From Halobacillus amylolyticus (GTDB lineage: Bacteria > Bacillota > Bacilli > Bacillales > Halobacillaceae), in assembly GCF_022921115.1 (NCBI RefSeq), contig NZ_CP095076.1, positions 81,255 through 145,254 of the forward strand: a DNA stretch of 64,000 nucleotides. Reading direction: 5' to 3'. The position numbers were made by a program, and so were the translations under genes. Below, piece by piece: positions 25,850 through 35,641 of this stretch; positions within the stretch are counted from its first letter, which is position 1, and each line of letters starts with the position of its first letter. Under the pieces are notes generated by a model. The model did no database searches, was not told where the DNA came from, and saw only the letters and a program-made list of their open reading frames with translations.

Positions 25850-26461
25850 ATGGTTCAAACAATTGTCACAGCAGTTATAATATATGGAGCGACTGCGTTA
25901 GATTTATTCGTTTTATTATTAATCTTTTTTGCGAGAGCCAAGACTCGAGAGCAATATAGAGATATTTATATAGGCCAGTATTTAGGTTCATTTGTTTTGA
26001 TTGGTATTAGCTTGTTCTTAGCATATGTCTTAAATTTTGTTCCCGAAAAATGGGTTCTGGGACTGCTTGGATTGATTCCTATTTATTTTGGCTTGAAAGT
26101 TGCAATTTTTGGAGATTCTGATGAAGAAATAGTAGAAGAACAATTAGAAAAAAGAGGATTAAGTAAATTAGTAAAAACTGTTTCATTGGTAGTAATAGGA
26201 AGTTGTGGCGCTGATAATATAGGATTGTTTGTTCCGTATTTTATAACTTTGAACAGTAGGGAACTACTAATAACTTTAATTGTATTTATCCTTTTAATTT
26301 ATTTATTAGTACTCACAGCACAAAAGCTTTTAAACATTGGAGGTATCGAAGAAGTAGTTGAAAAATACAGCAGATGGGCTATGGCAATAATTTATATTGG
26401 TTTAGGTGTGTTTATTATTTTCGAAAACAAAACAATACAAACCATAGTTTCTTTTTTCTAA
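25850..26461 (+). CDS. cadD: CadD-family cadmium resistance transporter
   Basis: 203 aa from ATG 25850 (GAGGTG 6 nt upstream). Five to six membrane helices, with the CadD-type start (IIYGATALDLFVLLLIFF), the loop RDIYIGQYLGS and a conserved GSCGADNIGLFVPYF. CadD proteins give cadmium resistance in staphylococci by a membrane transport mechanism. No CadX regulator is adjacent, but an ATTGAAT-N12-ATTCAAT inverted repeat at about 25801-25826 could be an operator. It stands alone between the recombinase and a small Cys protein. Confidence 0.85.
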   Translation: MVQTIVTAVIIYGATALDLFVLLLIFFARAKTREQYRDIYIGQYLGSFVLIGISLFLAYVLNFVPEKWVLGLLGLIPIYFGLKVAIFGDSDEEIVEEQLEKRGLSKLVKTVSLVVIGSCGADNIGLFVPYFITLNSRELLITLIVFILLIYLLVLTAQKLLNIGGIEEVVEKYSRWAMAIIYIGLGVFIIFENKTIQTIVSFF

Positions 26462-26479
26462 AGAAATTAGGTCTTCAGG

Positions 26480-26510
26480 AAAGACTAGCTTATTCTAATC
26501 TGGTCTTTTT
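26480..26510 (+). terminator. terminator after cadD
   Basis: AAAGAC / GTCTTT hairpin with an inner TAG/CTA pair, followed by TTTTTACTTTTT, about 20 bp after the cadD stop. Confidence 0.5.
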
Positions 26511-26626
26511 TACTTTTTCGACTTATCATTACATGGGTGTTTTTGGACGTATCTTCGATTAAATTCAATAAATTAAAGGTATATTTTTATATAAACTAGA
26601 AATTAGCTACTCAAGGGGGGATATGT

Positions 26627-26803
26627 ATGCCTGAAAAGTTGTTTGCCCAATGTGAGCATTGTCATCACTTGTTTTTATCCAAATCTGTTCAAATGGATAA
26701 ACAGACCTTCCAAAATTCAGCTATGGAAAACAATAACGAACCTTGCCCCATTTGCCTAGAGACTACAAAGGTTGACAAAAGTAATTTGAAATTTCATAAA
26801 TAG
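26627..26803 (+). CDS. 58-aa zinc-ribbon-like protein
   Basis: Short frame behind AAGGGGGG, 7 nt from the ATG. It has CEHCHH near the start and CPICLE near residue 41, the paired CxxC of a small zinc ribbon or of a metal-binding peptide. Unknown function; its place among metal-resistance genes fits metal binding, which is inference. The next 460 bp to 27268 hold no gene that I can support. Confidence 0.5.
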   Translation: MPEKLFAQCEHCHHLFLSKSVQMDKQTFQNSAMENNNEPCPICLETTKVDKSNLKFHK

Positions 26804-27015
26804 GTTCGCGCGAAATAACACTTCCTAGCTGTAAATCGTCGTAATAAATAATGCTACGACTTATTGCTGAAATATCCAGTTTAATCTTATTATGAATCTC
26901 GAATGAGGGCCATAGATTCTTTCTAATTTAGGGTTGTAAGCGTGAGTCAAAGATGTTGGCGAGACCCGAATAGTTAGATGCAATAGGAGTTGTAACCCCT
27001 TTATAGATTTTTCAT

Positions 27016-27064
27016 GGCTTTTTCGATCTAACCCCAAAGATTCGATCGAAAAAGCCTTTTTTGT
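27016..27064 (+). terminator. terminator hairpin with T run
   Basis: 13-bp perfect stem GGCTTTTTCGATC / GATCGAAAAAGCC followed by TTTTTTG on the plus strand. It lies in the 465-bp gap between the 58-aa gene and dacF-like gene, perhaps ending the plus transcript. Confidence 0.6.
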
Positions 27065-27268
27065 GCCCCCTATCATGATGAGGAAGGTTTAATTTTCTTT
27101 GGTGGGGACGTATAGTACGAGGTTTGAAGTAAGTCCTGGGCTTGGACTTTTTCGAACCGCAGTACTGGATGATTTTTACTTTAATCAAACTCTATTGGAA
27201 ACCCTTGGCATGCAAGGGTTCATTTATCGTTACCAAGCATACCAATATTTATTAAAATCGATAAGTGA

Positions 27269-28432
27269 TTAGAACGAAAGAGTATTCAATAACAACGGGG
27301 TGTGCAATGTCTTACCAAGGAAAGATACTACCCTTGGGAGGTTTCCGAGAACTACCCCTACCGCATCAACGTTCTTAGATGCTGAATCTTGTTCCTTCAT
27401 TACCTTTTCTTTTTTAGGTTCAACCTTATCCAATTTAAGGGATGTTAGGACTGAACCATTTTTTTGATCAATAACCTTTAACTTTCCATTTTTTACTTCT
27501 TTAGTTACCTTTCTATTTAAGGGTTTTGTAAAGGATAGTTTTTCGGGGACCTTATACTTTACGCCATCAACTATAAACGTGGTTCCTTCGGAGATAGTAG
27601 AAGTTTGAAAACTTCTGAATCCATAGTCTAGTAGTTTTGTAGTGTCTTTATAAGCCCCTCTTTGGAAATTGCTATTTAAGGTGATCACTATTAAGCTTAT
27701 GTTTTCTCTTTCTGCTGTAGTTGCCAATGTAAATCCTGATTGGTTAACAAATCCTGTCTTTCCACCAGTTACTCCTTTATATGGATTTTGCCTCATTAAC
27801 TTATGATGAGTATAAAGAGTAGTATCCCAAGATTCGCCGTTCCATTTTAGTTTCTTTGTGCCAAATATTTCTCTAAACACTTCATTCTTCATTGCATACT
27901 GTGTAATTTTAGCTAAATCCTCCGCAGTAGTTACATGTTGAGCATCAAAAAGACCGTGTGGATTTACAAAATTGGTATTTTTAACGCCAACGACGTTCTT
28001 CAAATACTGGTTGATCTCAGTGGAGAAACGCTCTACACTCCCACTCAAATGTTCCGCAATCGCAACACCCGCATCATTACCGGAATTAATCAGCAGCCCT
28101 TGAAGCAACTTTTTTAGGGTAACTTGTTCCCCTTCCTCCAAATAGACTTTTGTTCCAACCGTGTTTCTTGCATTTTCACTAACGGTGACAACGTCATCTA
28201 AATTACCCGTTTCTATCGCATAGATAGCTGTTGCAATTTTGGTTAGACTAGCCGGATACATTTTTTTACTGGCATTTTTTTCGTAGAGCACTTCGCCCGT
28301 CTCTGAGTCTATCATGATAGCAGCTTCGCTCATTAAATTTGATTGGAATTTATCTGATGCACCAAAAGCTGTTGAGACAATTGATACATTCATAATAACC
28401 ATCATGGCTACAATTAATGTGATTCTTTTCAT
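27269..28432 (-). CDS. D-alanyl-D-alanine carboxypeptidase (DacF/PBP5-like)
   Basis: 387 aa from ATG 28432 (GGACAGGGG upstream); an upstream in-frame start has no RBS. A signal peptide (to about residue 25) precedes an S11 peptidase domain with the SxxK motif SLTK (about 62), SGN (about 116) and KTG (about 222). It trims the terminal D-Ala from peptidoglycan side chains outside the membrane. The C-terminal domain and a hydrophobic tail suit membrane attachment. It stands alone, so its link to the metal genes is unclear; sporulation DacF-type enzymes are close relatives. Confidence 0.85.
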   Translation of the reverse strand: MKRITLIVAMMVIMNVSIVSTAFGASDKFQSNLMSEAAIMIDSETGEVLYEKNASKKMYPASLTKIATAIYAIETGNLDDVVTVSENARNTVGTKVYLEEGEQVTLKKLLQGLLINSGNDAGVAIAEHLSGSVERFSTEINQYLKNVVGVKNTNFVNPHGLFDAQHVTTAEDLAKITQYAMKNEVFREIFGTKKLKWNGESWDTTLYTHHKLMRQNPYKGVTGGKTGFVNQSGFTLATTAERENISLIVITLNSNFQRGAYKDTTKLLDYGFRSFQTSTISEGTTFIVDGVKYKVPEKLSFTKPLNRKVTKEVKNGKLKVIDQKNGSVLTSLKLDKVEPKKEKVMKEQDSASKNVDAVGVVLGNLPRVVSFLGKTLHTPLLLNTLSF

Positions 28433-28799
28433 GTTGATACCCCTGTCCAAAGTTTTTTCTGTACCACAAAGTCACTGAATTAGATAAAAATGCTAGTTTC
28501 AAATGTATCAAGCTTTGTGGTTGCTCAAAAAGCATTAAAGGTGCTAGATTACATAATATCACTAACTTATAAGTAGAGTGTATTGATTAAATGCTTGTAA
28601 TGAATACTTAAAATCATTAACCCTTTTGTAATAAAACTGGTGAATGTTTCCACTCTCATGATGGTCACTTTGTTTTTCCTCTAAACAACTTACACATGGT
28701 CCCAATGCGTTAAGGGATAAGATGAGTAGGGATGACCATATAATATGGAAGTTTCTAGCGTTATTAATGGTTTTCCCTTAGGTAGTTGAATCAGTCGCA

Positions 28800-28836
28800 T
28801 AAAAAACAGGCTGTTGAGATGATCCCAACAGCCTGT
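28800..28836 (-). terminator. terminator of the ZIP gene
   Basis: Perfect 11-bp stem ACAGGCTGTTG / CAACAGCCTGT with a T run on the minus strand, about 160 bp after the ZIP stop. The 540-bp gap 28451-28992 holds nothing else that I can support. Confidence 0.6.
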
Positions 28837-28992
28837 GAGGTAAGTAGTTTTTAATTATTGGTCCTAAGTAGCAATTGTTTAGTATCGTTAGAGACATATA
28901 TTTTTTTATTTTAGATCCATAAAGTGAGATGGTAAGGGTAAGTTCTTTTATTTCTTTTTCTCGAATGTTTTCTTTTAAAGAGGTTATTTTGC

Positions 28993-29697
28993 TCAGCTTA
29001 ATGTTAAATATAAATAGATACCCCCAACTCCTACCATACCCACAATAAGGCTATACATCCAGGAAGATTGTTTTATAGACTCTTTAAAAATTTCCTGTAT
29101 GGCAACCATGAGAATAATGGAAATCGTTATATTTACAATGAAGGCTAACAAAAAAGGGAAACTAATATCGATAAATTGCCCCAATAGAGATCCTATGATG
29201 ATGGGGAGTGTAACAACCATTGTACACAACATCCAGGTTAGAATCCCAAACCCCGATAAAAATAAGGGTGTGAATATGATAATCCCCTCGGGAATGTTAT
29301 GTAAAAGGAGAGTTAGCACCATGGCACCAGCTAACTCTGAACCTATATTTGAACCAAGTACAAATCCCATTGGAAAGTTATGAACAGAAATACTAATGGT
29401 TAAGATAATACCTGTTCGAACAAAGATATCTTTTTGAGGGCTTCGGGTAATGATTGTAACCTTATCTAAAGAGTGATGAATACACCGAAAAAGAGTGATG
29501 CCAGCAATGGCCCCTACAAAAAATACTCCCCATCCCCCCAGGCGGAGACTTTCAGGAATCATTTCAAAAGCTAACAATCCAATGATAAGGCCCGTGCATA
29601 AAGCGTATATAAAGCTTTGTTGAACTCCTTTAAAAATCCAAGCAAAAATTCCGCCGATTCCTATTCCTAATCCAGAGGCAAAAGCCCCATAATCCAT
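28993..29697 (-). CDS. ZIP-family divalent metal transporter
   Basis: 234 aa, about eight membrane helices. The ZIP signature HNFPMG in one helix and HNIPEG in the next supply the binuclear metal site. ZIP proteins move zinc, iron or manganese towards the cytosol. It is divergent from the czrA-like gene, whose operator-like region (29805-29840) lies between them and could serve both. The direction relative to the exporters nearby (zinc uptake next to efflux) is unusual. Confidence 0.85.
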   Translation of the reverse strand: MDYGAFASGLGIGIGGIFAWIFKGVQQSFIYALCTGLIIGLLAFEMIPESLRLGGWGVFFVGAIAGITLFRCIHHSLDKVTIITRSPQKDIFVRTGIILTISISVHNFPMGFVLGSNIGSELAGAMVLTLLLHNIPEGIIIFTPLFLSGFGILTWMLCTMVVTLPIIIGSLLGQFIDISFPFLLAFIVNITISIILMVAIQEIFKESIKQSSWMYSLIVGMVGVGGIYLYLTLS

Positions 29698-29808
29698 GCA
29701 GTTCCCATTCTATCTCTCCATAGTTGTTTTGACATTAATCAGAAGCGTAAAATGAATGTATCCCCCTAATAACTTATTTATGTTTGACGTTGATTTATCA
29801 TGCGTGTA

Positions 29809-29837
29809 ATATGTTCATATGTTAATATATACATATG
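29809..29837. promoter_or_regulatory. CzrA-type operator region
   Basis: CATATGT and ACATATG arms with an 8-bp centre, preceded by ATGTTCATATGTT. The shape matches ArsR/SmtB 12-2-12 operators, and the core TGTTCATATGTT recurs at the other ArsR gene (51105) and before qoxA (51301). Confidence 0.55.
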
Positions 29838-29874
29838 TAGAGGGGATAACTTCAGAAAGGGAGAGATATTGCTA

Positions 29875-30255
29875 ATGAATGATGCAACACAAACGAAAAA
29901 TAATAGTAAAGCCGTGGTAACAGAGTTACGTGATTTTGAGGAAAAAGTGGACGACAGTTTCCTAAAAGAACTTGATGAGGAAACATTATTTGTCGTTTCA
30001 CAAACCTTTAAAGCATTGTGCCATCCTACGAGAATTCGGATTCTCCATTTACTGTTTCAAAATGAATATGCTGTGAACGAAATTGCTGAACATCTAAGCC
30101 TAAGTCAATCAACAGTTTCCCATCAGCTAACTTTTCTAAAGAACTTACGGTTAGTAAAATTCCGCAGAGATGGGAAAAGTCTGTATTATTCCCATGATGA
30201 TGAACATGTTATGAATATGCTAAACCAAACGATTAAGCACGCCAGTCACTGTTAA
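29875..30255 (+). CDS. czrA: ArsR/SmtB metal sensor CzrA
   Basis: 126 aa from ATG 29875 (AAAGGGAGAG upstream). Winged helix-turn-helix ([34 protein letters not shown]). The last helix carries D-x-H and H-x2-H ([19 protein letters not shown]), the alpha-5 zinc/cobalt site of CzrA. Metal binding would release the operator and derepress czcD just downstream and perhaps the divergent ZIP gene. Confidence 0.85.
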   Translation: MNDATQTKNNSKAVVTELRDFEEKVDDSFLKELDEETLFVVSQTFKALCHPTRIRILHLLFQNEYAVNEIAEHLSLSQSTVSHQLTFLKNLRLVKFRRDGKSLYYSHDDEHVMNMLNQTIKHASHC

Positions 30256-30296
30256 TAAACATTTAAGAATAAGGGATTAACATAGGAGGTATGAGT

Positions 30297-31243
30297 TTGG
30301 GACACGATCATGGCCATGATCATACGCATGGCGCAAACAAAAAAGCTTTAATGATTAGTTTTATTATTATTACTTTGTATATGATTGTAGAAGCTATTGG
30401 GGGGTCTTAACCAATAGTCTTGCTCTCTTAGCTGACGCAGGTCATATGCTAAGTGACTCCGTCTCGTTAGGGGTTGGCCTTTTAGCCTTTATAATGGGAG
30501 AAAAAGTAGCCAACTATAGCAAGACTTACGGATATAAACGGTTTGAAATCCTAGCTGCCCTCTTCAACGGAGTTACACTCATATTAATTGCATTGTACAT
30601 TTTTTATGAAGCTTTTCAGCGATTTGCAGATCCCCCTGAAGTTGCTTCCGTTGGAATGCTGACGATAGGTATCATCGGTCTCCTTGTAAACGTAATTGTT
30701 GCTTGGATTTTGATGCGTCAGGGGGATACCAAGGAAAACATAAACTTGCGAGCTGCTTTTCTACATGTATTAGGTGATTTATTAGGATCTGTGGGTGCTG
30801 TTATTGCTGCGCTACTCATCATGTTCTTGGGATGGGGCTGGGCAGACCCTCTTGCAAGTGTCATTGTAGCTGTCCTTGTATTAATTAGTGGTTGGCGTGT
30901 AGCCAAAGATTCTGTTCATGTTCTGATGGAAGGGACACCTAAAAACGTAAACATCCAAGACATCACCGATACGATAGAGGCGATTCCTGAGATTTTAGGG
31001 ATTCATGATTTACACGTATGGAGTATTACAAGTGGACAAAATGCTCTCTCCTGCCATGCTGTAGTTACGGAGAATTTAACAGTCCAAGAGTGTCAGGAAC
31101 TATTAAGAAACGTTGAGTCCCAACTAAAGGATAAAGATATTGGCCATGTAACGGTCCAAATGGAAACACGTGAACACCCTCATGATGATTCTCTTTTATG
31201 TAAAAATGAAGGTGAAGATCATTCTCACCAACATGACCATTAA
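30297..31243 (+). CDS. czcD: CDF zinc/cobalt exporter CzcD, frameshifted
   Basis: Translation begins at TTG 30297 (AGGAGG 7 nt upstream) with a His-rich head (GHDHGHDHTHG), breaks in the G6 run at 30399-30404 and continues in the next frame with LTNSLALLADAGHMLSD. One added base restores a protein very like CzcD of Bacillus throughout: HxxxD metal sites in two helices, GWGWADPLAS, and a His-rich tail (CKNEGEDHSHQHDH). It exports Zn2+/Co2+/Cd2+ in exchange for protons. Downstream of czrA, same operon. Confidence 0.9.
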
Positions 31244-31248
31244 ATCGT

Positions 31249-31281
31249 ATGCCTCCACTGCTTAGCTTTGGGGGCATTTTT
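31249..31281 (+). terminator. terminator of czrA-czcD
   Basis: ATGCCTCC / GGGGGCAT hairpin with a TTTTT tail, 6 bp after the czcD stop. The following 340 bp to copC contain only short frames, one of which (31506-31599) could be a gene remnant. Confidence 0.55.
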
Positions 31282-31619
31282 GGGGGAGAAAAGTGATCTC
31301 TCTTTCGTTTTTGAACACTTTCAAACAATTTTCAGATTGGAAAGCCTTCTTCATCGTTAAGGTGTTATTCTGATTAAGAATTCGTTAAGAAAAAGGGGAT
31401 AAGCATGAGTGAAAGGATATTCATTCCATTTATCTAAATTGAAGAAACATGTTAGGTAAATAGACCTTTACGGTGGATTCGCTCACGGGACCAGTATCTT
31501 TAAGTCACGTCAGAAGGAGGAGTCATAAAGAGGTAGGAGTAGACATTGAAATGGATGCTATTGTTAGAGACTTAAGAAAACTCCTTTTAAAAAGGTAAAG
31601 ATTGTGAAAGGAAGATTCG

Positions 31620-32231
31620 ATGAATAAAAAACTGTTAGCTTCGTTTATGGTATTCGCATTGATAGTAAGTATGCTCCCAATGAAGAGCGCAGAAGCACAC
31701 TCTGTATTACAAAACTCCACGCCTAAGGAAGGGGCAACACTAGAAGAAACCGTTAAACGAATAGAATTATCTTTTAATACTAAAATTGAAAACGGGAGTA
31801 CTCTTTATGTTCTAAATCAAAAAGAAGAAAAAATCAAACCAAGCTCGGTAAACTTAAACGATAATGTCTTACAAGCTAATTTTGAAGAAAACCTTCCATC
31901 GGGAACGTATCAGGTAAATTGGAAGATCCTTGGAGCAGATGGTCATTTAATTAAAAACCAATACAGATTTACGATATCGGCGGCCCAAGAGTCTTCACCA
32001 GATAAAGAACAAGACAATCAAGAGACTAAAGATAAAACAACTCAAGAGCCTGAGACTTCAAAACCAGATGATTCAACCTTGGTACAAGAGACAGATGAAA
32101 GAAATGGTTCACAGCAAGTTGATAATAATGAATCGAGTCCATCTCCATTCATGTATGGGATCATTATCTTTATAACCATTGCTGGGGCCTTTTTATTGTT
32201 CTGGATGCTGTTTAGCAAGAGAAAGAAATAA
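31620..32231 (+). CDS. copC: CopC-domain copper-binding protein, membrane-anchored
   Basis: 203 aa. Signal peptide to about residue 26, then a CopC domain that begins AHSVLQNSTP, with the N-terminal His used for copper, and ends near GADGHLI..YRFTI with a second His. A charged Gln/Glu/Ser linker and a C-terminal membrane helix follow (about 178-198). CopC hands copper to CopD on the outer face of the membrane. Gene order copC-copD is conserved in copper uptake systems such as YcnJ. Confidence 0.8.
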   Translation: MNKKLLASFMVFALIVSMLPMKSAEAHSVLQNSTPKEGATLEETVKRIELSFNTKIENGSTLYVLNQKEEKIKPSSVNLNDNVLQANFEENLPSGTYQVNWKILGADGHLIKNQYRFTISAAQESSPDKEQDNQETKDKTTQEPETSKPDDSTLVQETDERNGSQQVDNNESSPSPFMYGIIIFITIAGAFLLFWMLFSKRKK

Positions 32232-32249
32232 GGAGGGTGATACAAAGTC

Positions 32250-33396
32250 ATGATATTTTTATTGACGTTATCTGAAGTCTTATTGTATATTTCTTTTTCC
32301 ATTTTAATTGGAGCACTCATTCTGTTACTCGTTCCGGAGAATCATAAACCACCGATTCACGTTCCTAAAAAACATTGTACATAGCCACAGGAATTATCCC
32401 TCTAGCTGCTTTATTTCCCGTTATTCGAACAACGGCCATCTTCTCGGCAGATCGGGATATGTGGTTCATTTTTAAAAATGTCTTACTTACGTTTGAAGTG
32501 GGTCAATCCTGGGTGTTCATTACCCTTATTTCAGCGCTTCTTATTCGAGTTTTACTACCTAAAAACTTCAAATCTAATCCCATATTGCTTGGTTTAGCTC
32601 TATTATTGACATTGTTAATGCTTGTTGGCTACACACGATCCAGTCATGCAGCATCTATCACAGAGTGGCAGGGTTTTCTAGCCCATACGTTTCATTTTTT
32701 AGCTGTCACGGTGTGGATAGGGATTCTTTTTGTAGCAAGTTGGTTTTCAAAGACAAAGGAGAATTGGTTACGATTTCTTAAATGGTTTACCCCGGTTGCA
32801 GTGGTTTGTTTGGTTATTGTTTCTGTGGCAGGCTATTTTACGATGAGTATTGATATTAATTCATACGACTATCCTAATGCCTCCATTTTTCAAGAGTATC
32901 AGAATAGTTTAACCGTAAACTATGGACAAGCCTTGCTTTTTAAGCATTTATTCATGGTTTCATTAGTATTATTCGCGATAATTAATGGAATTATTTTTCG
33001 AAAAAGGAACAATGATGCATCTTTTAACCCCTTGAAATGGGCACGATTAGAAAGTATCTATGCGTTGGTTATTTTTGGCCTGACCGCATTCATGGGGCAG
33101 TCATGGCCTCCGCATCAAATCTATAGTTTAATAAAGTCTTATGGGGCTTCCCCCTATACACAACTTTTACGCAAAGTGATCTAGTTGAAACCATTCAAAA
33201 TGCAGAGTCTTTAAAGATATTTAACGTAAGCTTTTCTTTTGGACCCATGAGTCTTCTTTTAGGTATTATGGGCGTGTTATTTACGGCGATAACTATTATG
33301 GCAGCCGTTAAACGGGAATCGGTAGCCATGACTTCAAGCGCTACCTTACTTATGGTTTTATCATTCTATTTTGCTTTGATGATAGGAGTTCAATAA
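32250..33396 (+). CDS. copD: CopD-family copper transporter, two frameshifts
   Basis: Start ATG 32250, RBS AGGAGGG. It breaks in the A6 run at 32367-32372 and again in the T4 run at 33165-33168; one base added at each restores a continuous protein of about 382 aa with eight or more membrane helices. It has HSWxxx-like loops (AHTFHFLAVTVWIGILF) typical of the CopD domain. It moves copper across the membrane with CopC just upstream. As written it would be non-functional; sequencing error is suspected. Confidence 0.8.
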
Positions 33397-33400
33397 TATA

Positions 33401-33429
33401 AAGGCCTTTTGTCACAGACAAAAGGCCTT
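33401..33429. terminator. hairpin after copD
   Basis: 13-bp perfect stem AAGGCCTTTTGTC with a 3-nt loop, 5 bp after the copD stop. The T run is weak on either strand, so termination strength is uncertain. Confidence 0.5.
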
Positions 33430-33475
33430 GAAACATTAAAATATTCTAACTATAAAAAGGAGAATCTATGTTTTC

Positions 33476-33850
33476 ATGAAATCAGCTCATAAACTTCCTT
33501 ATTTTTTTATTGTTATTTACATTGTGTTGTTTTATATTTCCAGTTTCATTACGAGCTTACTACTAGGTCCTAAAAACATGATCTTTCTTACTTCACTGGT
33601 TGTTATATACTGGTTTATAGCCACTACTCTTATGAGATTTTTTAGCAAACCCCAAAGGTTGAAGCAGCTCCTTCTTAAAACAACCATTAGTGTAGGGGTA
33701 ATTATGTTAGTTACTTCACTCCAACAAGCGCTTTTTATTAATATCCCTTACAGCTCTAGCCTTTTGTTTTTCGCTATGAGCTTAATCCTATTGTTATTGC
33801 TACACACCTTGTATTTCAGGTGGAAGTTAACTTCAAATATCCCTGACTAG
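33476..33850 (+). CDS. unknown small integral membrane protein
   Basis: 124 aa, four hydrophobic helices (about 8-30, 36-54, 68-85, 92-112), with a basic loop FSKPQRLKQLLLK. RBS AAAGGAG is about 13 nt upstream of the ATG. No family recognised. Between the copper operon and ynfA. Confidence 0.5.
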   Translation: MKSAHKLPYFFIVIYIVLFYISSFITSLLLGPKNMIFLTSLVVIYWFIATTLMRFFSKPQRLKQLLLKTTISVGVIMLVTSLQQALFINIPYSSSLLFFAMSLILLLLLHTLYFRWKLTSNIPD

Positions 33851-33965
33851 ATCATGTAAAAAAGAGAATTCTTTTTATGATCGATCCATCTTTTTGTCCG
33901 GACAAGTTTGTTGAATATCTTGTGTAAAAGGTTAAAAACGATTAAAAAAGAAGTGAGGGTTGGTT

Positions 33966-34286
33966 ATGACGATTATATTATTCCTTTTAGCTGGGTTAGC
34001 TGAAATTGGTGGTGGGTATCTTATTTGGCTGTGGTTAAGAGAAGGAAAACCTTTTTATTGGGGGATGTTAGGCGGCTTATCCTTAGCTATGTATGGTGTT
34101 ATAGCTACGTTTCAAACGTTCCCTTCTTTTGGGAGAGTTTATGCGGCCTACGGAGGTGTTTTTATTATATTGTCTGTCCTTTGGGGATGGGGTATTGATA
34201 AAAAAACGCCTGATTTTTATGACTGGGTAGGTGCGGGTATATGCTTAGTTGGAGTTTCTATTATGTTGTTTGCCCCACGCCAATAA
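33966..34286 (+). CDS. ynfA: YnfA/UPF0060-family membrane protein
   Basis: 106 aa from ATG 33966 (GAGGG 6 nt upstream). Four membrane helices with the family's landmarks [31 protein letters not shown] and [15 protein letters not shown]. YnfA proteins are small efflux-like proteins of the SMR type; substrate unknown. Often found with metal resistance genes, as here. Confidence 0.9.
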   Translation: MTIILFLLAGLAEIGGGYLIWLWLREGKPFYWGMLGGLSLAMYGVIATFQTFPSFGRVYAAYGGVFIILSVLWGWGIDKKTPDFYDWVGAGICLVGVSIMLFAPRQ

Positions 34287-34303
34287 AAAAGGAGGTTATC
34301 AAA

Positions 34304-34504
34304 GTGATCATACAGTCAAATATGTCACCCAAAGCTATCGTTGAAGTTTGGGGAAATACAATCGATGTTTTTAAGAAATACAATATTCCACTAGCTGAAA
34401 AAACTTTAGGAACAATGGTTGAAGCTAATGCATTGACTCCTTTACTTCAAGAACTCAATGCTATTGTTGGAAGTTCAACGACTACTTGTATAGAAGGTGG
34501 CTGA
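34304..34504 (+). CDS. 66-aa protein with ScdA_N/DUF1858-like fold
   Basis: From GTG 34304 (GGAGG 8 nt upstream). The pattern EVWGNTIDVFKKYNIPLAEKTLGTMVEA resembles the N-terminal domain of ScdA/RIC and DUF1858 proteins (short helices around 'vF.ky.I'). The single Cys is at the C-terminus (TTTCIEGG). Directly behind ynfA, perhaps co-transcribed. Function unknown. Confidence 0.5.
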   Translation: MIIQSNMSPKAIVEVWGNTIDVFKKYNIPLAEKTLGTMVEANALTPLLQELNAIVGSSTTTCIEGG

Positions 34505-34597
34505 CAAATGCCATCTCATAAGGAGTAGGTTACTCCTTTAATCGTACATATTCTAGTTCCACAAAAGGGACGCGATTGCTAAATAACGAAACAACCT

Positions 34598-34637
34598 TTT
34601 AAAAAAAGCCGCATTCTTTCATTGAAAATGCGGCTTT
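34598..34637 (-). terminator. terminator of the second CDF gene
   Basis: 11-bp stem AAAGCCGCATT / AATGCGGCTTT followed by seven T on the minus strand, 20 bp after the CDF stop. Confidence 0.7.
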
Positions 34638-34659
34638 CAGACGTTGAAGGCAAGTAACT

Positions 34660-35513
34660 TTATTTGCACTGAACAGTTTCTACCAACGTGACAAGACTAT
34701 CATGCTTTTCTTTTGTTAATTCTTTTATCTTATTAACAATATGGCTAACTTCTTTAACCGTAAGACTTGGGGGAAGTGTAATGGTTACATCTATTATAAC
34801 CTTACTACCTGAAGTCCTTGCTTTTATGTCCTTCACACCTTCGACTTCATCAATATTGGAAATAGTCTCCTTGTATTTTTGTATGTCATCAGGGTTAATT
34901 CCATCTGTTAAAATCAAAGAGGTTTCCTCAAAAATCTCCCATGCTGCCCATAGGATTACAAGACCAATCACAACACCTGTAATTGGATCCAACCAAGGAA
35001 GACCAACTGTGCTCCTAATACTCCAATCCCCGTACCAATACTCACTAAAGCATCGGAAAAGTTGTCTTTTGCAATGGCCTTTAAACCTTGGCTATTGGCT
35101 TTAGAAGCTATATTACGGTTTATAAAATAAACAATAAACATGAAGGCCCCACTTCCAAAGGCAATCCAAGAAGCCAAGGGGTCTGGGGTAGCGTAATTAT
35201 TATTAATAATGGAACGAGTTGTATCAAATAAAATTTGAAAACCGATCGTAGCAATGACAAACGAGGCGAGTAGGGAAGCAACGTTTTCAGCCCGTAAATG
35301 TCCATAGGGATGATTATCATCACGCTGTTTTTTAGCTATGTATAACCCGATTATAAGCGCTACGGAGGTAACAATATCGGTAAGGTTATTTAAACCGTCT
35401 GCTAGTAACGCCACAGAGGCAGCTTGCAATGCAATTATAATTTTAATGGCAGCAACCAGTAGATAGGCAAATGTACTAAACCATGCTCCAAACCTAGGGC
35501 TGTTCAGTTTCAT
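34660..35513 (-). CDS. CDF-family divalent cation exporter, frameshifted
   Basis: Two frames (35513-about 35003 and on to 34660) join with one added base near 35001-35005 into about 283 aa. Helix 2 has the CDF metal site ADGLNNLTDI, a loop NHPYGHLRAENV, and the tail carries the cytoplasmic beta-alpha-beta domain. The DxxNNxxD form is seen in manganese/iron-type CDF proteins, so the substrate may differ from CzcD. RBS AGGGAGGA upstream of the ATG. Confidence 0.8.
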
Positions 35514-35606
35514 GTTTGTTCCTCCCTTACTTTCTTCCCTATATGTTCCACCCCAAAAAATGATTTATTCGGATTTAACGAGATTGGGGATCGTATAATT
35601 ATTAAA

Positions 35607-35637
35607 AAATCCCCTTCCAAAAAGGAAAAGGGGATTT
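35607..35637 (-). terminator. terminator of cadC-cadA
   Basis: AAATCCCCTT / AAGGGGATTT stem with a T run on the minus strand, 5 bp after the cadA stop. Confidence 0.7.
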
Positions 35638-35641
35638 ATAT

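Noticed and set aside
26861..27076. Minus frame of 71 aa
   Set aside because: Overlaps a terminator hairpin, has no RBS and no similarity that I recognise.
31506..31599. Short frame ending MDAIVRDLRKLLLKR
   Set aside because: Codes a plausible helix but without a start with RBS; possibly a decayed gene end.
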